Of a stretch of 33,509 nt of DNA, positions 24,770 to 33,416 are shown piece after piece. A model generated the notes under the pieces. The model was not told the DNA's origin, did not search any database, and saw only the letters and a list, made by a program, of their open reading frames with translations. The translations under genes were made by a program, and so were the position numbers. This DNA comes from Sinosporangium siamense (GTDB lineage Bacteria > Actinomycetota > Actinomycetes > Streptosporangiales > Streptosporangiaceae): positions 1-33,509 of the forward strand of contig NZ_BOOW01000017.1 in NCBI RefSeq assembly GCF_016863435.1, in the 5' to 3' direction. Positions within the stretch are counted from its first letter, which is position 1. Each line of letters opens with the position of its first letter.

Positions 24770-25279
24770 ACGATAGAGGTGGAAGGCGGCTTGAGCACTT
24801 TTGGGTTGTTCGAGAGTGTTGATGAAATCGCGGGCTGTATGCTATCGGCGCTTCCAGTCCTCCGCGGCGGGCCTGCTCGGGCCGGAGGGACACCCGGCGC
24901 GGGGCAGCCGGAGCCCCTTCGTTCTACGACGCCTGAGGTTGCCTCGAAGTTGCAAATCTCGCGCAGAGCTGATATTTCGGATCTTGCCCACTAATCTCCG
25001 CCCGCGCGCCTAACGTAGAGCCCGGGCGCATGTATATGCCTGCTTGGGCCCGCCCGCCAGGTCGTTGTTACCTTGGCGTTACCTGGGCGCGATAGAAATC
25101 CGCATTGTTGGAGAACCCTGAGGTTGTGGGAATGAGAGTGCTTCCTCCCTCGCCGCGCGGCAGTGTGCGGCCGCGGAAGACGTGTGTCCTCCTGCCCGTG
25201 AGCCGGTCCGCAGCCCCGGTTCGCACGCGGGGCGAAGGGTGCCTGAAGCTACGACACGACGGGGGGTAACGGGGGAATC
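24770..25279 (+). promoter_or_regulatory. 510-bp gene-free region upstream of the PASTA kinase
   Basis: No gene is supported here. It holds an 11-bp direct repeat, GTTACCTTGGC (25067-25077) followed directly by GTTACCTGGGC (25078-25088), of the kind bound by OmpR-type response regulators. There is also a short palindrome GCATgtatATGC (25028-25039) and an AT-richer stretch near 24950-25000. A promoter probably lies near GATAGAAAT (25091-25099). The distance from the repeat to the kinase start is about 190 bp. Confidence 0.4.
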
Positions 25280-26995
25280 ATGGTGGCCCAAGGGACGACC
25301 CTGGCGGGTAGATACCGCTTAGACAACCGCCTGGGCGCTGGAGGCATGGGCGAGGTTTGGCGCGGGGAGGACGTCGTCCTCGCCCGCACGGTGGCCGTCA
25401 AGGTGCTGCTGCCCGGACGCACCGACGACCCCGGGTTCGTCGCGCGATTCCAGGGCGAGGCCCGCGCGATGGCGACCATCAACCATCCCGGAGTCGTCGA
25501 CGTCTACGACTACGGTGTCACCGAGGTGGCCGGCGCGGGGGCGACGGCCTATCTCGTCATGAAGTTCGTCGACGGCGAGGCGCTCGACCGCCTGCTGTCG
25601 CGCCTCGGCCGGATAGGGCCCGAGCCCGCCATGGAGCTCATCGCCCAGGCCGCCTCGGCGCTTCAGGCCGTCCACGATCAGGGCATCGTCCACCGCGACG
25701 TCAAGCCGGGCAACCTCATGGTCCGCCAGGACGGCACGCTGGTGCTGACCGACTTCGGCATCGCGCGGTCCGACGTCGGCAGCAGGCTCACCGACGCGGG
25801 CATGGTGCTCGGCACCGCCGCCTACTGCGCGCCGGAGCAGGCCGAGGGCGCCCCAGTGACGGCGATGGTCGACATCTATGCCCTCGGCGTCGTGGCTTAC
25901 GAGTGCCTGGCGGGACAACGGCCGTTCGACGGTGACACGCCCGTCACCATCGCGCTCAAGCACATCCGTGAGGATCCTCCACCGCTGCCCGACGACATCC
26001 CGCCCGCCGTGCGCCGGGTCGTCTCGCAGGCCTTGTCCAAGGACCCGGCCCGCAGGTTCCCCACCGCCGCCGCGATGAGCCTCGCGGCCCGCCAGGCCGT
26101 CGCGACCGGCGACCCCGCCGCCTACCAGGCCGACTCACCGGCACAGGCCGGTGCGGCACTGCCGTACCCGATGACAGGTGAGATCGCGGCGGCGCCCGCC
26201 CCGCAGCCGTCGGCTGCGTTGCCCACCGGGTTGCCGGCCGCGTCGCCGGCGACGCAGCCTCCGGTCTATCCGATGACGGGGGACTACCGGTCGCCCACGG
26301 GGCAGCCGACCGAGGCCACGCCGGTGCGCACTCTTGCCGAACCCGGACGGGGGCGGCGGCGCGCCGAGCCCCGGCGCCGCCCCGGGCGCATCGCGCTGCT
26401 CGCCGCGGGCGGGGTCGCCATCGGGGCGGGGGTGCTCGCGGTGACGCTGACGAGCATGGCGCAATCGGAGCCGCCCACGACGAACGTCGGGGCGAGCGGC
26501 AAACCGGCGCCGTCCGCCACCAAGACGACGACCCGGCGGACACCGACAGCGTCTTCTTCACCGCAGAGGACGCATGCGCGGGGATCGGTCACGGAGACCC
26601 GCGGACCGAGCCCGAGAGTCACCCCGACCCCGACGCCGAGCGATTCGCCGTCGCCGCAGCCGACGGAGGAGCCGGAGGAGACCTCGAAGCCGACCGGCAC
26701 TCCCTCGGTCAAGCCGTCGACCCAGCCGCCGAAGCGGAAGGTGCCGGACGTCGAGTATCTGACCGAGGAGCAGGCGCTCGGGGTCATCAGCCGGGCGGGC
26801 TTCAAATCGAAGGTCCACTCGGTCGGCCTCGACGAGGGGCCACCCACCGGCTGCACCCAGGTCGTGCTCCAGGAACCGGGTGAAGGCGCATGGCTGGCCG
26901 TGGGCAGGACCGTGACCATCTCCGTCAACAGGAGGGCCACGTGTCCCAGCCCGTCGTCGTCGGGGGTGCCGACCCCGACACCTCACGGCAACTGA
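25280..26995 (+). CDS. PASTA-domain serine/threonine protein kinase (Pkn type)
   Basis: 571 residues. The kinase domain (about 10-275) has the P-loop GAGGMGEV (19-26), Lys41 (VAVKVL), HRDVKPGN with Asp140, DFG 158-160, the GTAAYCAPEQ segment 178-187 and DIYALGVVAYECLAGQRPF. A Pro/Ala/Thr-rich linker leads to one membrane helix (about 370-391), then an extracellular Ser/Thr/Pro-rich stalk and a single C-terminal PASTA unit (about 487-551, KVPDVEYLTEEQALGVISRAGF). PASTA kinases sense peptidoglycan fragments; PknB-type members usually have several PASTA units, so one is few. It is monocistronic, ending at a duplicated terminator. Confidence 0.93.
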   Translation: MVAQGTTLAGRYRLDNRLGAGGMGEVWRGEDVVLARTVAVKVLLPGRTDDPGFVARFQGEARAMATINHPGVVDVYDYGVTEVAGAGATAYLVMKFVDGEALDRLLSRLGRIGPEPAMELIAQAASALQAVHDQGIVHRDVKPGNLMVRQDGTLVLTDFGIARSDVGSRLTDAGMVLGTAAYCAPEQAEGAPVTAMVDIYALGVVAYECLAGQRPFDGDTPVTIALKHIREDPPPLPDDIPPAVRRVVSQALSKDPARRFPTAAAMSLAARQAVATGDPAAYQADSPAQAGAALPYPMTGEIAAAPAPQPSAALPTGLPAASPATQPPVYPMTGDYRSPTGQPTEATPVRTLAEPGRGRRRAEPRRRPGRIALLAAGGVAIGAGVLAVTLTSMAQSEPPTTNVGASGKPAPSATKTTTRRTPTASSSPQRTHARGSVTETRGPSPRVTPTPTPSDSPSPQPTEEPEETSKPTGTPSVKPSTQPPKRKVPDVEYLTEEQALGVISRAGFKSKVHSVGLDEGPPTGCTQVVLQEPGEGAWLAVGRTVTISVNRRATCPSPSSSGVPTPTPHGN

Positions 26996-27028
26996 GCCGG
27001 TCGGCCGCCGGCCGGTCGAAGGCGCCGA

Positions 27029-27136
27029 AGGAGGCGCCGGTGAAGGTCCGGCGCCTCACGGCACGTGACCGGGTTGCACGCCGCCGGTCTACTGCGCTGT
27101 AGGAGGCGCCGGTGAAGGTCCGGCGCCTCACGGCAC
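27029..27136. terminator. Duplicated terminator hairpin (two identical 36-bp copies)
   Basis: A 36-bp block at 27029-27064 is repeated exactly at 27101-27136, 72 bp on. Each copy holds a perfect 10-bp stem GAGGCGCCGG/CCGGCGCCTC with a 7-nt loop TGAAGGT (27031-27057 and 27103-27129). They lie between the convergent kinase and ThDP-enzyme genes. Confidence 0.75.
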
Positions 27137-27145
27137 CTGAGTCCG

Positions 27146-28792
27146 TCAGATTCCGGTGGTGTTGCGCGGGTAGGCGATCTCCGGGTCGGTGGCGATGTTG
27201 ACCATGTAGGGCACGCCAGAGTCGAAGGCGCGGCGGAGGGCCGGACCGATCTGCGAGGGCTCGGTCACCAGCTCCCCGCCGCCGCCCAGCGCCGTGACGA
27301 CCTGGTCGTAGCGGCACTGAGGCTGGAGGTCGGCCGCCACGTCGTAGCCGTAGAGGAGCTGCATGGGGTGCTTCTCCAGACCCCACATGCCGTTGTTGCC
27401 GCACACCATGACGACGGGCAGCTTGTGGCGCACGAGCGTGTCGACGTCCATCAGCGAGAAGCCCGCCGCCCCGTCGCCGAGCAGCAGCACCACCTGCGAC
27501 GACGGGCGGGCGATGCGCGCGGCGATGCTATAGCCGAGGCCGGTGCCGAGGCAGCCGTAAGGACCGGGGTCGAGCCAGCCCCCCGGACGGCGCGGCTCCA
27601 CGTATTTCCCGGCGTAGGACACGAAGTCACCGCCGTCGCCGATGACCACGGCGTCGTCGGCGAGCACCTTGGCCAGCTCGCCGTAGATGCGCATCGGGTG
27701 GATAGGAGTGGACTCGGCCGCCAGGAGCTCGGCGTCCCCGGCGATGGCGGCGGCAGCGGAGTCCGCGAGCCGGGTCAGCCACGGGGAGTAACGCGCCGGG
27801 TTGACCCCGGCCTCGTCGCACGCGGCGGCGAGTCCCCACAGCACCAGCGACAGGTCGCCCGCCGCCGACCCCGCGAGCCCGATATGCCCGGCGAGCTGCG
27901 ACGGCGCGTCCGCCAGATGCACCACCTTGGCCGGCGGGGCGCCGTCCTTGCCGCCGAACCACCCGTAGCCGAGGCGGAAGTCGAGCGGCGTGCCGACCAC
28001 GATCACCAGGTCGGCCTGGCCGAACGCGATGCCGCGCGCCCGCGTCACCAGCAGGTCGTGGCCGGCGGGCAGGATGCCGCGGCCCTGGCCGTTCGGGATC
28101 ACGGGGAGCCGCCACGCCTCGGCGAAGTCGACCGCCGCCTGCTCGGCGCGGTCCATCCACACGTCCGACCCGTACACCAGCACCGGGCGCTCCGCCTCGC
28201 GGAGGAGCCGGGCGATCCTGGCGAGGGCGTCGGTGTCCGGCTCAAGCGGGGAAGGCGACATGGTTGTCGCGAGGTGCTCCGGCGCGGGCGAGAACAGGTC
28301 GTCCATGTAGAAGTCCAGGAAGACCGGGCCACGCTGCGGGGCCACCGCCGTACGGAATGCCGTCTCGACGTCCTGGCCGACGCTGTCGGCCGAGCCCGCC
28401 GTGAAGGCCAATTTGGTGATGGGCTGGAACAGCGGGGGGTGGTCCATCTCCTGGAGCGCGCCGCTGCCCCAGCGGGAGCGCGGCGCGCGGCCACCCATGA
28501 TCACGACGGGGGAGGAGTTGAAGTGGGCGGTGGCCGCACCGCTCACCCCGTTGGTGACACCGGGTCCCGCGGTGAGTACGGCGAGGCCGGGTTTTCGGGT
28601 GAGTCTCGCGGTCGCCTCGGCCGCGAATACCGCGCTCTGCTCGTGACGCACGTCCATGATGGGCAACCCCTCATGGACGGCGCCGTCGTAGAGCGGGAAC
28701 ACATGCCCGCCGGACAACGTGAACATGGTCTCGATGCCGTAAGCCTTGGCGACGGCGACGGCGACGTCTCCTGCGTGCTTCGCGGGGTCCAT
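27146..28792 (-). CDS. ThDP-dependent enzyme, acetolactate-synthase-like
   Basis: 548 residues with the three-domain ThDP-enzyme layout. The N-terminal PYR domain has catalytic Glu51 (DVRHEQSAVFAAEATARL) and LTAGPGVTNGVSG; a central domain follows; the C-terminal PP domain has G439-D-G, then NN in VMVCGNN, the metal-ThDP motif. This resembles acetolactate synthase large subunits of the IlvG/IlvX-like type, but oxalyl- or 2-hydroxyacyl-CoA lyases share the fold, and no small regulatory subunit is adjacent. The substrate is therefore open. ATG 28792 lies next to a GTTAC direct repeat. Confidence 0.82.
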   Translation of the reverse strand: MDPAKHAGDVAVAVAKAYGIETMFTLSGGHVFPLYDGAVHEGLPIMDVRHEQSAVFAAEATARLTRKPGLAVLTAGPGVTNGVSGAATAHFNSSPVVIMGGRAPRSRWGSGALQEMDHPPLFQPITKLAFTAGSADSVGQDVETAFRTAVAPQRGPVFLDFYMDDLFSPAPEHLATTMSPSPLEPDTDALARIARLLREAERPVLVYGSDVWMDRAEQAAVDFAEAWRLPVIPNGQGRGILPAGHDLLVTRARGIAFGQADLVIVVGTPLDFRLGYGWFGGKDGAPPAKVVHLADAPSQLAGHIGLAGSAAGDLSLVLWGLAAACDEAGVNPARYSPWLTRLADSAAAAIAGDAELLAAESTPIHPMRIYGELAKVLADDAVVIGDGGDFVSYAGKYVEPRRPGGWLDPGPYGCLGTGLGYSIAARIARPSSQVVLLLGDGAAGFSLMDVDTLVRHKLPVVMVCGNNGMWGLEKHPMQLLYGYDVAADLQPQCRYDQVVTALGGGGELVTEPSQIGPALRRAFDSGVPYMVNIATDPEIAYPRNTTGI

Positions 28793-28800
28793 GCGGGCAC

Positions 28801-28860
28801 GTTACCAGCGGGTTACGGGCGGTGAATAGATTGCCGTCGGCCGATCGGACCTCGATCGGC
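28801..28860. promoter_or_regulatory. GTTAC direct repeat and a palindrome upstream of the ThDP enzyme
   Basis: GTTAC at 28801-28805 and 28812-28816 are 11 bp apart, immediately upstream of the ThDP-enzyme start codon. GCCGATCG-gacct-CGATCGGC (28840-28847 with 28853-28860) is an 8-bp perfect inverted repeat, either a terminator for bioD (stop 28948) or an operator. Confidence 0.4.
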
Positions 28861-28947
28861 GTCGCGGACCATGCTGTGCCGGGAAAGATCGGGGCGAGCC
28901 TCGGATCCGTCCCAGGGGGCGGTTCTCCGGCGGAACGGAACGCGGGA

Positions 28948-29667
28948 TCAGCGTGGTTTAACGGTGTGCCGGAAGGTCAGGGAGTCGAAGTGGCCGCCCA
29001 GCAGCGGTGCGAGGCCCGCGCGTGCAGCCTCGGCGAAGCTCTCCGGCGTGGCGTCCGACAACCCCTCGGGCAGGGCGCCCGCCAGCGGGCGGGCCGCGAG
29101 CATCTCCAGGTCGGCCACGTTGAGCCGCTCGGCGAGGCCCGGCCGCTCCGGCCAGGCACCGATGACGAGCCCCGCCAGGTCGAGCCCGCGGTTGGCCATG
29201 GCCTCCAGCGTCAGCGCCGTGTGGTTGAGCGTGCCGAGTGTGGCCCTCGCCACCACCAGCACCGGGGCCCCGAGAGTGTGCGCCAGATCGGCGATCGTCG
29301 CGCCGTCCTCGTCGAACCGCACCAGCAGCCCGCCTGCGCCCTCCACCAGCACCAGGCGGTGTGTCTCGGCCAGCTCGGCCACCCGCGCCGCCACCTGGGG
29401 GAGCGACACCGGAGGCAGCCCCGACCGGCGGGCGGCGGCGGCCGGAGCCAGCGGATCAGGGTAACGGGCGAACTCGAACGTCGTCGTCACCCCCGCCAGG
29501 CGCCGCACCTCGTCAAGATCGCCGGGCTCATCGGGGCCGATCCCGGTCTGTGCGGGTTTGACCACCGCGACACTCGCCCCGCGCTCACGCGCGAGGGCCG
29601 CCACAGCAGCCATGACCACGGTTTTGCCCACGCCGGTGTCGGTGCCGGAGACCACCAGGACGCTCAT
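28948..29667 (-). CDS. bioD: Dethiobiotin synthetase
   Basis: 239 residues. It makes dethiobiotin from 7,8-diaminopelargonate, CO2 and ATP, the step before biotin synthase. The P-loop GTDTGVGKT is at 8-16, substrate-binding VVKPAQTG at 35-42 and VEGAGGLLV near 108-116. It lies 100 bp downstream of the GntR regulator, with a GC-rich hairpin between, so it may have its own promoter or be read through from bioF. No bioA or bioB is present in the window. Confidence 0.95.
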   Translation of the reverse strand: MSVLVVSGTDTGVGKTVVMAAVAALARERGASVAVVKPAQTGIGPDEPGDLDEVRRLAGVTTTFEFARYPDPLAPAAAARRSGLPPVSLPQVAARVAELAETHRLVLVEGAGGLLVRFDEDGATIADLAHTLGAPVLVVARATLGTLNHTALTLEAMANRGLDLAGLVIGAWPERPGLAERLNVADLEMLAARPLAGALPEGLSDATPESFAEAARAGLAPLLGGHFDSLTFRHTVKPR

Positions 29668-29725
29668 TCGTCAAGCGTAGCCCCGCGGAACACTCTGCTC
29701 ACCGGCGCGGGAGGGTCTCACGAGC

Positions 29726-29747
29726 CCGGGCGCGCGACCGCGCCCGG
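29726..29747 (-). terminator. GC-rich hairpin between the GntR regulator and bioD
   Basis: A perfect 9-bp stem CCGGGCGCG/CGCGCCCGG with a CGAC loop. It lies after the regulator stop (29768) and before the bioD start (29667). Without a T-run it may attenuate rather than stop transcription. Confidence 0.5.
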
Positions 29748-29767
29748 CCTGTGATCGTCGCCCGGGG

Positions 29768-30526
29768 TCAGTGGCCGATCGAGTTCAAAGACGAGGGGTG
29801 CATCGGGGAGGGCCGGCGCAACCTCGTGACGAACTTGTAGCGGTCGCCGCGATACATCGACTGCGCCCACTCCACCGGATGCCCGTCGGCGTCGAAGGCG
29901 TGCCGGGTCAGCAGCAGCATGGGCAGCCCCACGTCGACGCCGAGGATCTGCGAGTCGTACGGCGTGGCCAGCACGGTCTCGATGATCTCCTCGGCGTCGG
30001 TCAGCTGCACGTTGTAGGCGTTGTGCAGCGTCTCGTACAACGACGAGTGCACCTCGAGCTCGCGGCGCAGCCGGGGGAAGCGGCGGGCCGACAGGTGGGT
30101 CGTGTCGATCGACATCGGCTCACCGTTGGCGAGGCGCAGACGATGGATGCGCAACACCCGTCCGCCGGGGTTGATCGCGAGGCGGCGGGCGAGCGGCTCG
30201 TCGGCGGTGATGTAGTTGATGTCGAGGATCTTGGTGTCGGGCTCCAGCCCGACCATGCGGAGATCGCCGGTGTAGGACGTGAGTTGCAGCACCTGCGCCA
30301 CTTTGGGCTGCGCCACAAAAGTGCCCTTGCCCTGGATCCGTACGAGACGGCCCTCCACCACGAGTTCGGTCAGAGCCTGCCGGACGGTGGTGCGTGATGT
30401 CTCGAAGCGCACGGCCAGCGTCCGCTCCGGCGGGAGCGCCGTTCCGGCGTGCAGACTCTTGGTCAATTCGAGCAGGCTACGTTTGACGTCGTAGTACTTC
30501 GGAACTCGAGGGGATTCGCCAGTCAC
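29768..30526 (-). CDS. DasR-like GntR (HutC-subfamily) transcriptional regulator
   Basis: 252 residues. A winged helix (about 10-72: [20 protein letters not shown] and [16 protein letters not shown]) is followed by a UTRA effector domain (about 85-245). The match to Streptomyces DasR, as I recall it, is striking: [61 protein letters not shown]. DasR senses amino-sugar phosphates. GTG 30526 overlaps the bioF stop (GTGA) and has AAGG 7 nt upstream, so it is translated with bioF. That neighbour suggests a biotin or fatty-acid role rather than the classic chitin role, which is inference. Confidence 0.88.
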   Translation of the reverse strand: MTGESPRVPKYYDVKRSLLELTKSLHAGTALPPERTLAVRFETSRTTVRQALTELVVEGRLVRIQGKGTFVAQPKVAQVLQLTSYTGDLRMVGLEPDTKILDINYITADEPLARRLAINPGGRVLRIHRLRLANGEPMSIDTTHLSARRFPRLRRELEVHSSLYETLHNAYNVQLTDAEEIIETVLATPYDSQILGVDVGLPMLLLTRHAFDADGHPVEWAQSMYRGDRYKFVTRLRRPSPMHPSSLNSIGH

Positions 30527-31686
30527 GCGTTCACCTTCATCTCGGCCACAGCGGTAAGAGCGCGTCTGATCGCGACGAGATCATCGGAACTCAGGTTGGC
30601 CCGAGCGGTCAACCGCAGGCAGGAGCGGCCGACCGGCACCGAGGGCGGCCGGAAGCATCCGGCGCGCACACCGTTGTCCGCGCACACGGCGGCGCCGCGC
30701 AGGGCTGCTTCGGGTGCGCCGAGCACGATCGAGACGACCGCGCCCGCAGGATCGTTTGTCTCAAGGCCGAGATCGCGCGCCATGGCGGCCACCTCGTGTG
30801 CCCTGGCACGCACGTATCCAGGCAGTTCGGGCTGGATTTGAAGGATATCGACAGCGGCGAGTGCCGCTGCCACGCAGGCCGGGGCCAGTCCGGTGTCGAA
30901 AATGAACGACCGGCCTGTGTCCACGAGAGTTTCGATCACTTCCGGGGCTCCAAGCACAGCTCCGCCTTGAGATCCGAGAGACTTGGAAAGTGTGACCGAT
31001 CTCACGATACTCGGATCCGCCGCGAGTCCCAGCGCGTGCACCGCCCCCCGCCCGCCCTTTCCGATCACGCCCAGCGAGTGCGCCTCGTCCACGACAAGCA
31101 GGGCGCCGTGCCGTACGGCTGCCGCGTGCAGGTCGGCCAGCGGCGCGAGATCGCCGTCGACGGAGAAGACCGCGTCGGTCACCACCACCGCGTGATCCTC
31201 GTGCCGGTCGGCGAGGATCTTCTCCACCGCCTCCACGTCCTTGTGCGGGGTCACAACCACCCGGCCGCGCGACAGCCGGCAGGCGTCCACGATCGAGGCG
31301 TGGTTGCCAGCGTCCGACACCACCAGCCCGCCCCGGCCGAGCGCGGCCACAGCGGCCAGATTGGCCAGATAGCCCGAGGAGAACACCAGGGCGCCCGCGG
31401 CACCCGTGAACTCCCGCAGGCGGTCCTCCAGGGCCGCGTGGAGCTGTGTGGAGCCTGTGACCAGGCGTGATCCGGTGGAACCCGTGCCCCATTCGACTGC
31501 AGCGGCAGCCGCGGCGGCGGCGAGCCTCGGGTCTCTCGCCAGGCCCAGGTAGTCGTTTGAGGCCAGATCCACGAGACCGTCGTCGTCGGGAGTGCGTGGC
31601 CGGAGAGTTCGCCGCAGCCCGGCGGCCGACCGCGAGGCGGTGGCGGCGCGGAGTCGTGCGAGAGGATCGGTGGGAATGGCCTCCAT
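30523..31686 (-). CDS. bioF: 8-amino-7-oxononanoate synthase (KAPA synthase)
   Basis: 387 residues, a PLP enzyme of the alpha-oxoamine synthase family. It condenses pimeloyl-ACP or pimeloyl-CoA with L-alanine, the first step of biotin ring assembly. [14 protein letters not shown] near the start, [10 protein letters not shown] and the PLP lysine Lys235 in [15 protein letters not shown] are clear. ATG 31686 begins the family-like [15 protein letters not shown]; an in-frame extension upstream is not supported. The last 4 nt overlap the GntR regulator. A dre-like palindrome lies 20 nt upstream of the start. Confidence 0.93.
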   Translation of the reverse strand: MEAIPTDPLARLRAATASRSAAGLRRTLRPRTPDDDGLVDLASNDYLGLARDPRLAAAAAAAAVEWGTGSTGSRLVTGSTQLHAALEDRLREFTGAAGALVFSSGYLANLAAVAALGRGGLVVSDAGNHASIVDACRLSRGRVVVTPHKDVEAVEKILADRHEDHAVVVTDAVFSVDGDLAPLADLHAAAVRHGALLVVDEAHSLGVIGKGGRGAVHALGLAADPSIVRSVTLSKSLGSQGGAVLGAPEVIETLVDTGRSFIFDTGLAPACVAAALAAVDILQIQPELPGYVRARAHEVAAMARDLGLETNDPAGAVVSIVLGAPEAALRGAAVCADNGVRAGCFRPPSVPVGRSCLRLTARANLSSDDLVAIRRALTAVAEMKVNA

Positions 31687-31706
31687 GAGCGCATTTTCGC
31701 AAGAAC

Positions 31707-31722
31707 ATTGGTCCAGATCAGC
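31707..31722 (-). promoter_or_regulatory. dre-like operator upstream of bioF
   Basis: On the minus strand the site reads GCTGATCTGGACCAAT. Against the DasR site ACTGGTCTAGACCACT, from memory, it matches at 12 of 16 positions, and at 10 of the 12 core positions. It lies 20 nt before the bioF start, in the operon that encodes the DasR-like protein, so autoregulation is likely. Confidence 0.5.
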
Positions 31723-31848
31723 GGCGGGTCGTTTCAAGGGTGTTTCGTAAGCGGTCATGTCAGGTTTAAGGTCAGTTGTGATGCTGGCCTTGAGTCTGCG
31801 GGCGGGTTCGAGTTGGCCATCTCGGCGTGGAAGTCGCATGATGCACAA

Positions 31849-33342
31849 GTGCCGACTCTCAGCGATTTGGCGGTGTCCCACACCGCTCTCGACGAAGCGG
31901 GCCTGGAGTGGATGCACTCGCTGGTCTCCGACTGGCAGCTGCTTGCCGACCTCTCGTTCGCCGACCTGATCCTCTGGGTTCCGCTTCAGGATGACTCGGG
32001 CTGGATCGCGGTCGCCCAGATGCGCCCGACCACCGGCCCGACCGTCTACCACGACGACGTGGTCGGCACCGTCGTCGCCAAAGGCCAGCGCTCACTGATC
32101 GACACCGCCTGGGCCGAACGCCGCATCTGCCGCGAAGGCGACCCGGACTGGTCAAGCGGGGTGCCCGTCCGCGAGGAGACGATCCCGGTGCGGCGTTCCG
32201 ATGTGACCGCCTCCCGCAGAGGCGAACACATCCCCGGCCGCTACCTCGGCGTGATCCAGAGGTCCACCAACCTGTCGGCCGCCCGCACACCCTCCCGGCT
32301 TGAGCTCACCTACCTCCAGAGCGCCTCCGACCTCGCCCAGATGGTCGCAGAAGGCCGCTTCCCCTTCTCCGGGGAGGCTCCGAGCATGGTGAGGTCTCCC
32401 CGCGTCGGAGACGGCCTGCTCCGGCTCGACCGGGCCGGCCGCGTGACATATGCCTCGCCGAACGCCCTGTCGGCCTACCGGCGGCTCGGCCGCGGCGCCG
32501 ACCTCGTGGGCGCCGAACTCGGCAAGGTGACCGCGATGCTCTGCTACTCCGACGAGCCGATCAACGAGGACCTCATGCTCGTCGCCAGCGGCCGCGCCGC
32601 CCGCGAGACCGAGGTCGAATCGCGCAGCACCGTCGTGCAGCTCAGGGCCATCCCCCTGATCGTGGGCGGGGGCAGGATCGGCGCGCTCGTGTTGATAAGA
32701 GACGTCACCGAGCTCCGCCGCCGGGAACGCGAGCTGATGACCAAGGACGCCACGATCCGCGAGATCCACCATCGGGTCAAGAACAACCTGCAGACCGTGG
32801 CCGCCCTGCTGCGCCTCCAGGCCCGGCGCCTGCGCATCCCCGAGGGGCGGGAGGCGCTGGAGGAGGCGGTGCGCCGTGTCGGCTCGATCGCGATCGTGCA
32901 CGAGACGTTGTCGCACGCTCCCGAGGAGTTCGTGGACTTCGACGACATCGCCGACCGCGTCATCGCGATGTCGGGCGAGGTGTCGGTGCCCGAGGCCCAG
33001 GTGGCGCCGGCGCGGGTCGGCTCGTTCGGGGTGTTGCCGGGTACGGTGGCCACGCCGCTGGCCATGGCGCTCACCGAGCTGCTCCAGAACGCGGTGCAGC
33101 ACGGACAGCCTCAGCGGCTCGACGTGATCGTGTCCCGGGGGCCCGAGCGGCTCTCGATCTCGGTGTCGGACGACGGCAAGGGGCTGCCTCCCGACTTCGA
33201 TCTGGACTCCTCGACGAGCCTCGGCCTGCAGATCGTGCGCACCCTGGTGGTGGGGGAGTTGTCCGGCCGGCTCTCCCTGGCCCCACGCGAAGGCGGCGGC
33301 ACGGAGGTCACCCTGGTGATCCCGCTCCCCGCCACACTGTGA
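31849..33342 (+). CDS. pdtaS: PdtaS-type sensor histidine kinase
   Basis: About 497 residues, soluble. An N-terminal GAF domain (about 1-150, LVSDWQLLADLSFADLILWV) and a PAS domain (about 190-290, RVTYASPNALSAYRRLG) precede a HisKA_2 kinase: REIHHRVKNNLQTVAALLRLQARR, with His307/His308, and an HATPase domain (LTELLQNAVQHG, DDGKGLP, LGLQIVRTLV). This architecture matches mycobacterial PdtaS, which signals to the RNA-binding ANTAR regulator PdtaR, normally unlinked. GTG 31849 matches the mycobacterial start (VPTLSDL...); no Shine-Dalgarno is visible, and the frame is open upstream to 31708. Confidence 0.92.
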   Translation: MPTLSDLAVSHTALDEAGLEWMHSLVSDWQLLADLSFADLILWVPLQDDSGWIAVAQMRPTTGPTVYHDDVVGTVVAKGQRSLIDTAWAERRICREGDPDWSSGVPVREETIPVRRSDVTASRRGEHIPGRYLGVIQRSTNLSAARTPSRLELTYLQSASDLAQMVAEGRFPFSGEAPSMVRSPRVGDGLLRLDRAGRVTYASPNALSAYRRLGRGADLVGAELGKVTAMLCYSDEPINEDLMLVASGRAARETEVESRSTVVQLRAIPLIVGGGRIGALVLIRDVTELRRRERELMTKDATIREIHHRVKNNLQTVAALLRLQARRLRIPEGREALEEAVRRVGSIAIVHETLSHAPEEFVDFDDIADRVIAMSGEVSVPEAQVAPARVGSFGVLPGTVATPLAMALTELLQNAVQHGQPQRLDVIVSRGPERLSISVSDDGKGLPPDFDLDSSTSLGLQIVRTLVVGELSGRLSLAPREGGGTEVTLVIPLPATL

Positions 33343-33364
33343 CAGACCGCGAGCGGCTCTTGCG

Positions 33365-33381
33365 ACGCTCCTTGGGAGCGT
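33365..33381 (+). terminator. Hairpin after pdtaS
   Basis: ACGCTCC/GGAGCGT, a 7-bp perfect stem with a 3-nt TTG loop, 22 bp after the pdtaS stop. No T-run follows. Confidence 0.5.
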
Positions 33382-33416
33382 GGCCCTTGTGACGGATGTC
33401 GGGGGCACGGCGTGTT

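Noticed and set aside
25132-25269. A 45-codon open frame (MRVLPPSPRGSVRPRK...) before the PASTA kinase
   Set aside because: Arg/Pro-rich composition typical of random high-GC sequence, no family signal and only a loose ribosome site.
31708-31848. N-terminal extension of the PdtaS kinase
   Set aside because: The extension overlaps the bioF promoter region and does not resemble PdtaS; the family begins at the residues encoded from GTG 31849.
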